A stretch of 64,000 nucleotides of DNA from Diadema setosum. Taxonomy: Eukaryota; Echinodermata; Echinoidea; Diadematoida; Diadematidae. Shown here in pieces: positions 20,600 to 30,819 of the stretch. Positions within the stretch are counted from its first letter, which is position 1; the number at the start of each line of letters is the position of its first letter. The stretch spans positions 48,042,627 through 48,106,626 of the forward strand of contig NC_092686.1 of the NCBI RefSeq assembly GCF_964275005.1, in the 5' to 3' direction. The position numbers and the translations under genes are program-made. Below the pieces are notes generated by a model, which was not told the origin of the DNA, ran no database searches, and worked only from the letters and a program-made list of their open reading frames with translations.

Positions 20600-21130
20600 T
20601 AGAAATTCAACTGAATTTAGTATTAAACTTATGATCTCAATACAAGACATTTACCTCTGGAATTTTCAGCTGTCAACACTACAGCTTTCATCAGCTGAAT
20701 GACCCGTCTTTGCCTTGATCACGTAACAGTCAATAAGCGGTTCATAGAATTTCAGAAGTTTGTAGCCCCCCCCCCCCCCCCCCATCTTTGTTGAGAGAAG
20801 GTTGGTAGGCCCTGATGTTGATTGCTTCCTTAACTCCCCTTCGAAGTATCGAGGTTCCCGGTCTAGAACCTCCACCTTCTCTAGGTCCACGTGATGGCCT
20901 GGCGATTCGATGTGGATGTGTTGTGATACTTCAGAGGAGGTGGAACTGGGGCGTCGTCTGTGTTCAAGAAACTTCCGAAAGTCTGTGACCTGCTTATTGA
21001 CTGTCACATGATCAAGGCAAAGACAGGTCATTCAGATGATGAAGGCTGTAGCGTTGACAGCTGAAAATTCCGGAGTTAAATATCTTGTCTTGAGATCAAA
21101 AGTTGGAACACCAAATTCCACAATTAAGTC
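20600..21130 (-). mobile_element. Penelope-like retroelement fragment between inverted arms
   Basis: The minus strand encodes a segment with EVSQHI...GHHVDLEKVEVLDREPRYFE then E.RK....PTNLL. This resembles the GIY-YIG endonuclease tail of Penelope-like elements (H....D...V.ILDRE..W..R..REAI...). The left arm (about 20600-20740) and right arm (about 20985-21130) are reverse complements, sharing GGAATTTTCAGCTGTCAAC and CTTTGCCTTGATCA. A C18 tract (20766-20783) interrupts the interior. Only a short piece survives and it is non-functional. Confidence 0.6.
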
Positions 21131-21134
21131 TTTA

Positions 21135-22136
21135 GCTAGATATGAAGTGTGGAATCATCCACCCTCGAATGGACCTAATCTTGGATCATTTAGTTCTGAT
21201 TGTTTAGTTTGCTGATTCAGCTTTTAGTCAGGTTAAGTTTTTTCCTCATATTCCATATACAAAGAACCCCTCTGCATGGTTTTCATTACTTGTTCATGAC
21301 TAGACAGTGATACATATTATGATGGAAACCATGATACATACAAGTGCAGTACAATGTACATACATTTTTATGGTTCCATACCCTAGATTAACTCTTTATG
21401 TTCCATGGTGTAAACCCTCTGTGTGCCACAATATTCAGAAATAGCAACTTACGTCATGCTTTTGGAAAACGTTATAATTGTTTTTTAAAACTATGTAACT
21501 TTCATAGATTTTTTGTTACCCTGGGCATATAATGAACAAAGATGTAGAAAAAGGCCAAGCATTGCTTTGATGTAAATTCTTTTGACAAATCTGTGATTGG
21601 TTTTCTTTCAAATGACCAGTAACTATATATCATTGTAAAGGCATGACAGAAACTTTTAGATTTTACTTGCAAATCCAGTAGAACACACTGCTTGATAGTC
21701 ATTCATGACATAAAATGCAAGTGACATGCGACAGGAATGGAATCGTGAGAAATGCTTTTATTGTACTGTGGTATTTGGCGATTTATCGATCGGTTTGGGT
21801 GGGTTTGGCACTCCGTCGACAGAGTTAAATGAAGTGCAGATGTGCAACACACAGTAAAGTAACAAAATGGAGTGTTCATAGACTGTAAAGTGGGTGAGGT
21901 CTGTAGCATCTCAAAGCATGCTCTCATATGCCCAGTCAAACTTGCATTGGTGTGATTCATTTGGATGAAGTATCTTAATCATCACCAGCAAAATTTGACA
22001 ATCTTGTAAGTTGATTGAAGCTATTGTCTTTTTTTCAAAGTCAAAAAGAAAAATCAAGGTTTTGAATTCCATATCAACTTCATTTTCCAAGTTTATTTTA
22101 TCCTGCCTAAATTTAGTAATAAAATCCATCATGCAA
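21135..22136. other. Unassigned non-coding sequence
   Basis: Nothing coding or repeat-derived was recognised. Confidence 0.3.
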
Positions 22137-22140
22137 TTAA

Positions 22141-22562
22141 AGGTATTAGCCCACATTTGTAAACCTGCAGCAATTGGTCTCATAGTTAGCATGGAGTTTG
22201 GGTATGATTGCAGTAACACCTGTGCAAAATTTCGTTCCAATTAGTCCATTACTTTCATAAAAATAAATGAAAATGCACCGTAATCCGTATGCATGCGTAT
22301 AACGCTCGCTAGCTCCGGTCCACGTACGTGTTACATGTACAATGTACGTAGCTATAGCCCGCGCTCGTAATTCAATTTCGGGTCGGGTTGACCCGGTTTG
22401 AAAATTGATTTTAAAACGATGATTTTCTCTCTTTTATCGAATGGTATAGACAAAGAGTGACAGATGAGGTATGTTACTGTTATAACTTGTACTTGAAGTC
22501 ATATTGGACCTGTTTTATGCAGTTTTGATTTTCGTGGGTTTGCAAATGTGGGCTAGTACCTT
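22141..22562. mobile_element. TTAA-flanked MITE, about 420 bp
   Basis: Ends are AGGTATTAGCCCACATTTGT then AAAC, and GTTTGCAAATGTGGGCTAGT then ACCTT. TTAA lies at 22137-22140 and 22563-22566. The interior is unusually CpG-rich for the region (GCGTATAACGCTCGC, GCCCGCGCTCG) and contains the palindrome-like GGGTCGGGTTGACCCGG. Confidence 0.75.
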
Positions 22563-22869
22563 TTAAAGGTTACTGGGTATTTTTTCATTTGCTAGACATT
22601 AGTCAACTCTCATTATAGTTGATGAGCTGTTCCATTAAGCTCTTGCAAGTGGTTTTTTTTTTTTGTTAAATAAATGGTAACAAATATTGAATATGAATTA
22701 AGCTGCTCATTTTTCTTACTGTTTGACAGTACGTACAGTGTCACAGATCTTAAGGAGCCACTCACAGAAAATGAAAGTCCCTAAAAGTTGTGAGAATGGA
22801 ATGTAATAAGTCAAGGTCAAAAGTTTTTCAACTCTCAAATATGTGTGTATATATATATGTGTGTGTGCT

Positions 22870-22875
<6 letters not shown>

Positions 22876-22957
<82 letters not shown>

Positions 22958-22960
22958 GAG
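22876..22960. repeat. Compound (TA)n(GA)n microsatellite
   Basis: A pure TA run of about 32 bp passes directly into GA repeats of about 45 bp, ending in GACAGACAGAGAG. Confidence 0.9.
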
Positions 22961-22996
22961 TAGGGTGAATGAAACTCCATTTGAGATTGATACTTA

Positions 22997-23203
22997 CTGT
23001 AAAACATGATATATTCGCGGCATTAAATTTTCGCAAATTGGAGCCGATGGCCTTTTTCGTGGCATGAAATTTTCGCAAATTGCCACTGGCAATCAATGCA
23101 TATAGTGTATACAAGAACTTTCGCGTGCATTTTAATTTCGCAAATCTTGGTGCTCGCAAAATTTGCAAAATTAAAATGCTTGTGAACATTCCTTGTTTTA
23201 CAG
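22997..23203. mobile_element. CTGTAAAAC MITE, copy 1 (207 bp)
   Basis: CTGTAAAAC...GTTTTACAG inverted ends flanked by TA on both sides. The interior is rich in TTTCGCAAATT and contains GGAGCCGATGGCC. Best-preserved of five related copies in the window. The TA duplication suggests Tc1/mariner-type mobilisation. Confidence 0.78.
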
Positions 23204-23964
23204 TACCAAACTTGCTAAAGCAAATGTCAATAACTTTACAATGCATAATGAATGAAAAAAAAAAAAGTATACTAGTATCAGTCTCACCTTCCATTCACCT
23301 TTCAAAAGCATGAGTCAGAAAATCAGGTTGATGTACATGATTGTATATGTATGTATATGTACATGCAGGGGCTGCAGACTTTTTTGTTTTTTAATGGGGG
23401 GGGGGGCTACATGTCAATGGTATCCCTCCCCGCCACTTTTTTTTTTTTTGTACTCTTAATCTCTCTGACATCAAGCTGATTTTGTGCTCAGTGCTTTTGA
23501 AAGTTAAATGAAACTTGGTGCATGAAATTGATATTTTAACGAATTTATATATATTCATATTTATTTTAACAATTTATATCTCTCAATCTATATGTATATA
23601 CACATTACACATATATCTCGAAAAAGTATACAGACCTTTGGAGAAAAGACAAAGGAATGAAGTGTTGTGTGAGAAACTTATGAGTACTAGTAGCTCTACT
23701 TAAACTTAATCATGACAATCAACAGGTCGATCATTTGCAATAGCATTGTGATGTGTAATTATTCAGGACAGAGAGAAAAGAATGTTCATTGCCGCGTAGA
23801 CGAACACCTTATCACACAGTAGGCCCTACCTGTGGTAGTTATACATGTACTTGCTGACCTGAACTGGGATCACGCCCTCTACGATACAGTAACTTGTCTG
23901 CGCCTCGGAGAATATTGTCGAGCAGATTCCTTGGCCTTTCGTCGTCACCCATTCTAATGATATA

Positions 23965-24283
23965 TACCTCCGCCAAGGAGGTTTCTGCCAGCTTTTGATT
24001 GTATGTTTTTCTATCTGTCTATTTGCAAAAAAAAACCCAACAACAATAACAACAAAAAACAAAACAAAACAAAAACAAAAAGAAGAAGAAAAAGGAAAAC
24101 GTTATAAACGAGCATGGAAGAAATTTTCAGGAAAAAAATAATGACACAGGGAACGGATGATTAGATTTTTATAGTGATTCGGATATTCGTCTGGATCCAG
24201 GAATTGTTCAGAGATTGGAAATCACATTGGTGGAAATGTGCTGCTCTACCGAGGTCTGCTGTCTCCATGGGGTTTTTCTAGTT
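23965..24283 (+). repeat. Interspersed repeat (GCCAGGGGAGG type), copy 2
   Basis: Same family as 14952-15425: starts ACCTCCGCCAAGGAGGTTTC, contains GAAATTTTCAGGAA and GGATGATTAGATTTTTATAG, and ends ACCGAGGTCTGCTGTCTCCA. Interrupted by an A/C-rich low-complexity stretch (24027-24090). Confidence 0.6.
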
Positions 24284-24419
24284 ACAAGTGAGTTCATCAT
24301 TATGATTTAGGGAAGTTAGAATTATATGTCTGGATGTCATAAAGGAGGAGAAAAAAAAAACCACGGAGACAGTGGGGATTATAGTTGGCAGAGACACAAT
24401 GCTTATCACATTCCTCTTA

Positions 24420-25150
24420 TGGAGGATTGACGAAACAGGGGAAATAACTCACTATTCCTGGAATAGGTTTTACTGCGGGCCAACTCGCCGTATACTTTCT
24501 GTATGGCTTTTGGTGGGGATTTTTGTTATGATCTGCTTCAATATCCTTTAAAAGGAGAAATGCTCGCCTTCTGATGTTTCTACAATAATATTTGTTCGAC
24601 TCCCTGCACAAAGTTGGATTTCTAATGAATGAATAGGCCTATCAAACGTAAAAGCGCGAACAAGAAGAACTTAAATGAAGGGGTATTCTCCTTAGTGAGA
24701 AAAAAAAAATGTTATGTGATTTTTTTATTGTTTCAATCCAAAATACTTCATGCATCTTGTGAGAATAAAAGAATGCTCCTGATTGAATTTTCAATTTTAC
24801 GTGAAAAGCTGAGTAAAAAGACTGTGATTCAGTGCCCTTATCGCTCTCATTTTGTTTTTCTTTTTACATTGGTAAGTGACGTCATCTTTAATGACTCTGT
24901 CACAGTACCTCGCGGTATTTCTTTAGAGTGAATGCATATTCTTAGGAAGCAACAAGAGTTTCTGAACACCTGACATGCAGTAGATATGTAATTAAGATTT
25001 AGAAAAACCCACACGTTTTGATCTATAGCCTGAAGAAAAAAAAATGAACAATGAATCGCGAAGTGCTCATTCTACCATTGTTTTACCAGCGTTGCTACGT
25101 TCACTTTTTGTTTCAGTCGTTAGTTGAGTTGGAATAGTATGTTGTTTATT
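24420..25150. other. Unassigned sequence upstream of candidate exon
   Basis: Open stretches on both strands show no recognisable protein and no splice context, so I do not call them genes. Chance frames are likely. Confidence 0.3.
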
Positions 25151-25157
25151 CATTGAA

Positions 25158-25166
25158 CCGGAAGCG
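25158..25166 (+). promoter_or_regulatory. ETS-type promoter motif
   Basis: ACCGGAAGCG lies about 25-30 bp upstream of the ATG at 25189. CCGGAAG at the start region is characteristic of TATA-less housekeeping promoters bound by ETS factors. No TATA box is present. Confidence 0.4.
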
Positions 25167-25188
25167 TTTATTGTCAGGTTGCTTTGCA

Positions 25189-25230
25189 ATGGCTGCTACC
25201 TTCCCACTTCCTTCCGTGTTTGTAGACAAG
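25189..25230 (+). CDS. Candidate first coding exon, product unknown
   Basis: ATG in a good context (GCAATGG) opens 14 codons, MAATFPLPSVFVDK, and runs into the donor AAG/GTAGGT in phase 0. The ETS motif upstream supports a transcription start. I do not recognise the protein and cannot place the second exon, which should lie to the right. It is a short stretch and chance is possible. Confidence 0.35.
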
Positions 25231-26672
25231 GTAGGTCCTGGAAATAGTTACCGTAGTGTCTGGCGTGACCGCATTTACAGAGTGACCGTTCATGTACTTT
25301 GCTGGATCTTTTGACATTCAGTGATATATTGATTAATGGAGATATCTAGACTTCTTACAAACAGTTGTTATCAAGCGTCACCTAACGTTTGTCCTTCCTT
25401 TATCACTTTCAGTTTGCTAGCCAGCTCACAATGTAGGCCTATATGAAAATAATAATTCATAGCGATAATGTGAAAGGCGAATATAATGATTTTGGTATGA
25501 AGCATTCACGCATTGCTATTGCATTGATCAAATTATGAAAATATACTCTATGTACGTCTATAAAATTTCACATTCATGTTTATTTGATATAATTCTGGAT
25601 CTTCATGTAATACATTTTTGTTTTCTATTTTTGCGTCACTTGTGTTTAGAAATGCATGCAAATGTAAAATGACAATCATATGAAAACTGGCGTGTGTTTT
25701 AAGCTGATGTTTGCCAGTCTGTCTGTTTGTCTGTTTTATACGTATGGCAGAGTGAAAACCGTTTAAAATTGTCATGCGTATAGCATATGCTTTGATCTAC
25801 AAGCACACATTTCTTTTAAAAACATCTTCTGCATCAATCTCTTGGGGAGACATCAATTCCAGAATGAATTACGCATTTCTTCTTTACTTTTTTTTTTTCT
25901 CAGACGCATTATACTAGGTTACGATGCGACTAAAGTCACGAACATTTCTACCCCACTACTCCTTTTTGGCAACCTCTTTGTCCTATATACATAACACAAC
26001 TGGGCGTGCTACTCGGGACTTGTTTTAGAAGACAGTGTCTATTTTGCTGACACTTGGGCGTTCTAAGTCGAGCAAACCTGTGACGAACCCTAAATAGTCA
26101 TCGGGGTTGTCAGTGATCGACTTCTCCTCGAAATATGCTCAAAAATTAATACGCCGGGAAATGAGTTTATTGACATTCCATTTTGGATGGACTGTGTGAC
26201 ATTTTTAGGCATAATTATATACGATTCTCTTTATTTAGATCGGCACGAGATAGAAACACTGTAGCACTATTCATATTTCAAGGGAAACGTTCCAGCTTTC
26301 ATGTGCAGTTTATTATCTGTGGTTAATTTGAGTTGGACGGTATAACTATTACGATACCACCCATAACTAACCGTTACATTTCGTTATTACGAATGTTCGT
26401 TGATTAAAAAACGATATAAGGTTAGTAATTCCGAAGGTTCGTTAGTATTTGGACTAATATTTGAACGAACCTTTTGAACAATAAACCACGCATGATTAAC
26501 AATAGTAATTCACAGGAATTTTAAGAATGAAGGTTTGATTCTCAATCTTCCTTTGTAGTCTTTGAATTAATGAAAAACTGTGACGGAACTAACGGGAATG
26601 TTCATAAACTGTTAAATGATCGTATGTTGTGGTCGAAAAGTCACACTTTTTGAATAGTAGTAGGACAGGAAT

Positions 26673-26879
26673 ATGGTGGGGAAAATGATGCTGTACGTGT
26701 CAGTCACATCTATAAGCAGTTTCTTGGCGATCCTTGTATTTAGTGTTGTTGTTGTTGTTTTTTCAGTAAACTTGTCATGTGAAACGCAAAGCACAAGTCA
26801 GAATGGATATTCATTCAAGAAGCTACTAACAAAGAGCAATATTCCAAAAAGTAGGAGGTATTCGTCTATGAAGTATTGA
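26673..26879 (+). CDS. Small ORF with signal-peptide-like N-terminus
   Basis: 68 codons from ATG. Residues 4-32 are strongly hydrophobic (MLYVSVTSISSFLAILVFSV then VVVVFSV) and read as a signal peptide or membrane anchor. A polar tail of about 36 residues follows with SKSRRYSS-like basic and Ser-rich sequence, including a dibasic RR. This layout fits a small secreted peptide precursor or membrane microprotein. It has no homology I recognise, a GTTGTTGTTG run inside the hydrophobic part, and no conservation evidence. Confidence 0.25.
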   Translation: MVGKMMLYVSVTSISSFLAILVFSVVVVVFSVNLSCETQSTSQNGYSFKKLLTKSNIPKSRRYSSMKY

Positions 26880-27264
26880 TTGAAGCGACAGAAATCAAAA
26901 GAATGAAAACAAACTAACAAACAAACATATCAACACATGTACTCTATCTCTGGATTTCATGACGTCAAGAGCTGTGTGTCCGTGCTAGATATTCGTCTTT
27001 TAGTCATCATAATTATTCTTCTTGAATGTCATACATAGTTCTGATCCTGATCTGACTGCAGTTTATCTCTGTGAAGATGAACTCATTCTTGCGTGGAATA
27101 TAGATCCGACGAAAAATCAGATCAATCGCATTTGCAAGCCTATATAAATCATACAATCATATCATTTCATGATACGTCAGGTGCGGAAGATATCACTGGT
27201 ATTTCGTACATCTTTAATTCTCAGAATATTGACATATTGACATTATTAATGATATGTACTTCCT

Positions 27265-27380
27265 GTCCTTTCCCTGTCCCTTTGCTTTCTTCTCCTTCCT
27301 CTTCTTCTTCTCCTTCTCCTACCCCTCCACCTCCTACTTCTTCTTTTTCTTCTTCATCTTTTTCTCCTTTTTCTACCTAA
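27265..27380 (+). repeat. Pyrimidine-rich CTT/TCC low-complexity tract
   Basis: Consists almost only of C and T, as TTCCTCTTCTTCTTCTCC-type repeats. The Ser/Pro-rich frame across it is a by-product of the repeat. Confidence 0.85.
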
Positions 27381-27424
27381 CTTATCCTCTCTTTGCTGAA
27401 ATTCCCATCGGGTGAGGCTCTTTA

Positions 27425-28015
27425 TTGCGAAGGTTCGTTAATCCGTAAATGAGGTATGGTTCTCTTTTCCGAAGGTTCGTTAATCCGTAATCCGAGAAAT
27501 AAGGTTCGCTTTTCCGAAGATCCGTTAATCCGTAAATGAAATAAGGTTTGTTATTCCGAAGATTTGCTAATCCGTAAGTGAAACAAGGTTCGTTATTCCA
27601 AAGGTTCGTTAATCTGTAAATAAAGTAAGGTTCGTTATTCCGAAATACATAAATGCCCTATATACCGAAATGTTCGTTGCTAATCCGCAAAGTGAAAGTG
27701 TCCGTCAATCCGAAGATAAAACATGGTTCGTTATTCTGAGGATTCGTTGAGCCGAAAGTAAGTTATTCCGAAGGTTCATCAATCCGAAAATGAAATAGGA
27801 GTTTCGTTACTCGAGAGTCCCTTGATCCGGAAATGAAATATGATTCGTTATTCCGAACGTTCGTTAATCCGAAAATGAAAAGAAGGTGCGAAGTATAACA
27901 AACCTTCAGAATGATACAAATCTTATTTCGCTTTCGTAATAACTAACGAACCTTCAGAATTATACAAACCTTATTTCGCTTTTGTAAAACGAATCTTCGG
28001 AACCTCCATTTACAA
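27425..28015. repeat. TTCGTTAATCCG minisatellite
   Basis: Imperfect tandem units with the pattern AAGGTTCGTTATTCCGAA, TTCGTTAATCCGTAAATGAA and variants, more than ten copies. Near 27890 the repeat reverses strand (ACGAACCTTCAGAAT...), so the two halves form an inverted arrangement. A short related patch occurs at 26395-26470. Confidence 0.8.
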
Positions 28016-28515
28016 CAACTTTGTTTCGGAATTTACCATAAAGATATAACGTTTATTTGTATCTCTGTTAGCAATTCCCTGTGTCTTTATTACATTTTAT
28101 TATGTTCATTACATTGTTGTACTGATTTCATGTAATTATTTGATACCCAAACATTTCATTGTATCCTAAAATTGTTGGAAATGAAATAAAAAACAAACAA
28201 ACCACGAAACTTGAAACTTGAATATCGAACTAACCTCGCCATCAATAGTTCTATTCCTGCTCCCTTGTTATCATTTTGTACTTTGTGTTTCTGTCGTATG
28301 TCACCATAATGCCTTTTTTCCCCTTTTGTATCCAGTTCCTACTCTATATCCCCTCGTTTATTTTGACAAATGAAGATTGATTGAAAGAAGTATCACTGCT
28401 AGTAAAAATACAAGTACAAGTACTTGTCAGTGTCATTATATTCGGCACATTTAAGTACAATTAATGATAAATTTGAAAAAAGCGAGTTACTAATAACATA
28501 GACGTATTCTGAGTA

Positions 28516-28565
28516 AAGAAGAAGAAGAAGAAGCGGAAGAAGAAGAAGAAGAAGAAGAAGAAGAA

Positions 28566-28612
<47 letters not shown>

Positions 28613-28636
28613 AGAAGAAGAAAAAAAAGAAGAAGC
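28516..28636. repeat. Long (GAA)n microsatellite
   Basis: About 120 bp of GAA repeats with two interruptions (GCG, GAG). The minus strand is therefore (TTC)n, giving Phe- or Leu-rich pseudo-frames that are not genes. Confidence 0.95.
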
Positions 28637-28639
28637 AAC

Positions 28640-29415
28640 CCAATGATGGGCTGCTCAGGTTGGGGGATCAACCTAAGCCTGTTCGGAGTTACGATTTGTA
28701 CAAATGACATTTTTTTTTTTTTTTTATCAGTCGGTTAGGGGCACTTTACTCATTTTCAGAGCGACATAATGCATAAGATTCACGTAACATTTATGGCATT
28801 TATCAATCCTGTTCAAACAAAGAATGAACTTGCGTAAACCAGATGACCATAATGATCCGTCAGTTATCCGTTCATTATTTAGTATTGAATGTATTAACAA
28901 TCTCTTTCTAGTGATATTGCTAAACACCACTTTTGCTGTCAGGTGGATATGCTGGCAAGCAGCATTTTAAATATGGATTACATGAGTGATCATTACATCA
29001 CAGATGCTTATTCCAAATGAATTAAAAAACCAACACGCCTGTTGGTACGAATAAATGACTTTTTTTTTTCTGCTCCTGCGCAAAGTGGAACTCCGAACTG
29101 GCTTATTACTGTCATGTGCAAGCTTTCATTTCTAATCCGGCCGCAATCTTCTTATTGTAACTTAAAAAAAAATGATAATTTCAGACCTTTTAATGTCATT
29201 CAGCACAGAAATGTTCCCAAACATACCTCATGATCGCAATATATAAACAACATACGTGTTTGTTTGTTTTTTAACAATCAATAAGATGTATTTTGCAATG
29301 TTACAAAAGTGAAAGCTGGATATCCCACCATGTAGAAAGAACGCGAATACTCACAATCAAGGTAACGTAAGACGGTACTAAGACCCCCTTGCGATATAGT
29401 TGAAATGATGTGTGA
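28640..29415. other. Unassigned non-coding sequence
   Basis: Poly-T runs and AT-rich sequence. No exon or repeat recognised. Confidence 0.3.
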
Positions 29416-29423
29416 TGCATTAA

Positions 29424-29806
29424 AGGGATAGTACAGTATTGGTGGAGATGAGAATTGGGCTTTAAACTTTTTGCGAGATACCAAGAAAACACCTATAATG
29501 TGGTACAGAACATACTATTTTAAGAGGAATTCAAAGTTTATTTGATGAAAATCGGGTTTGGAATTACTGAAGCATCCAAAAACAAAGTAAAACAAAGCAA
29601 TCGTAATAAAGTGTGGGTCCCACACTTTCTTAGAATCACTCTTTTTTTGGTTATCTCAGCCATTTCAAAATCAATTTTCATGAAATAAACGTTGAATTCC
29701 TCGTAGAATTACATGCTCTTTCACATTTCATGAGAGGTTTCTCATTATCTCACCAAAAAATGTTAGAAACCTGAAATGAGTTCTCAACCAGAACTATACG
29801 ATCCCT
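29424..29806. mobile_element. TTAA-flanked (piggyBac-type) MITE, 383 bp
   Basis: Starts AGGGATAGTACAGT after TTAA (29420-29423) and ends ACTATACGATCCCT before TTAA (29807-29810). Contains the internal palindrome GTGTGGGTCCCACAC. A similar end sequence (AAAGGGATACTATTCC) follows immediately, perhaps a second, broken element. Confidence 0.8.
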
Positions 29807-30059
29807 TTAAAAAGGGATACTATTCCTCTCGTCTAGTTTGTATACTTATCCACATTTTGATGATAAAATAGAGAGATGCAAATTCTAAATGGAAAGTCAG
29901 TGTCATGACAAATACAGAATAGAGAAGAAAAGAGTAAAAGACAGTGAAGATACTGGCCCATATGCTGTTTGTCTGGGTGACTTCCACTTTCGATCAAGTC
30001 ATGCTACTTCCGTCAACAAAAGAGTCATGTGACCTGTGACGGCCAATGTTGTCCTGCAT

Positions 30060-30426
30060 TTCAAGTTTGGCGTACATGCGGAGACGGCGATGAAGGTCAG
30101 TCGCCCCACGCAGGCTGAACACACACAAAGCTACGTGAGTTTCGTTACCTTTTACGGGGGCGAAACACCGTAAATCGAGTCTCGTCTAACCGCAGCGTAG
30201 CGCCAGCCATCGAAGCACAGCGTTCAATGGACGACGGGCGACAAATCCCTGTTTGTGCGTTGCTCGATGAGTGACAGGCAATCAGCAGCGAGGAGAGTGA
30301 GCACCGACGAGTCGAGTGTAACTTTTCTCTGGCAAACTTCTGGCTGAAGCCCGTGATACTGAGCTGGGTGGGAATAATGATCCACTAGAATTCTGTTTTG
30401 AAGGAATATAAGCTCTACTTGTGAAG
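30060..30426 (+). promoter_or_regulatory. Candidate promoter and 5' UTR of an unidentified gene
   Basis: A repeat-free stretch with raised GC and CpG (CGGAGACGGCGATGAAGG, AACCGCAGCGTAGCGCCAGC) directly upstream of the ATG at 30427. A stop (TAA) lies in frame 18 nt before that ATG, which supports it as the first codon of an mRNA. Frames on the minus strand across this block look accidental. Confidence 0.4.
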
Positions 30427-30469
30427 ATGCCAGGTTGGAAGCCAGCGTGCTTAAGAGCGCCAAGTGACG
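30427..30469 (+). CDS. Candidate first coding exon (MPGWKPACLRAPSD...), phase 1
   Basis: ATG in GTGAAGATGC context, 14 codons plus one base, then a strong donor GACG/GTAAGT. Product not recognised. The phase-1 exit with a split Gly-type codon (G/GT) matches the candidate exons at 53264 and 56824. They could therefore be alternative starts of the same gene, with common exons beyond the window. Confidence 0.4.
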
Positions 30470-30819
30470 GTAAGTTATTGTGTAATATTTCGAAGTGGAA
30501 TATAAGAAAATTAGTATGTGATTTAAAGGTCCGACTTTTCGCCGTCGCGTTTTCTGCGTGTAGTCCCACGCAGTGCGTCTGATGTCTTGATGTTCAAAGT
30601 GAATGTGGCAGTGCAGTGCAGTGCTGGTGCATCTCATTCCTGTTTCCACCTGTCCATGCGAGTGGACATATTTTGTGGATGCATTCTGTAATAATGTACG
30701 GCTACAATTTACTAAATAGTACCAACAAGCAGTCAGTACTATAAAGTAAACACCTTGAAAGAGGGTAATTTGTATTGCCTATCATCAGCTACAGCCTGTG
30801 ACTGTGTACAGGTAGATGC

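Noticed and set aside
22875..23294. 139-codon minus-strand open frame
   Set aside because: Spans the (TA)n(GA)n microsatellite and a MITE, giving Leu-Ser and Tyr-Ile repeats.
28399..28710. Leu/Phe-rich minus-strand open frames
   Set aside because: They are read through the (GAA)n tract and a poly-T run; composition comes only from the repeat.
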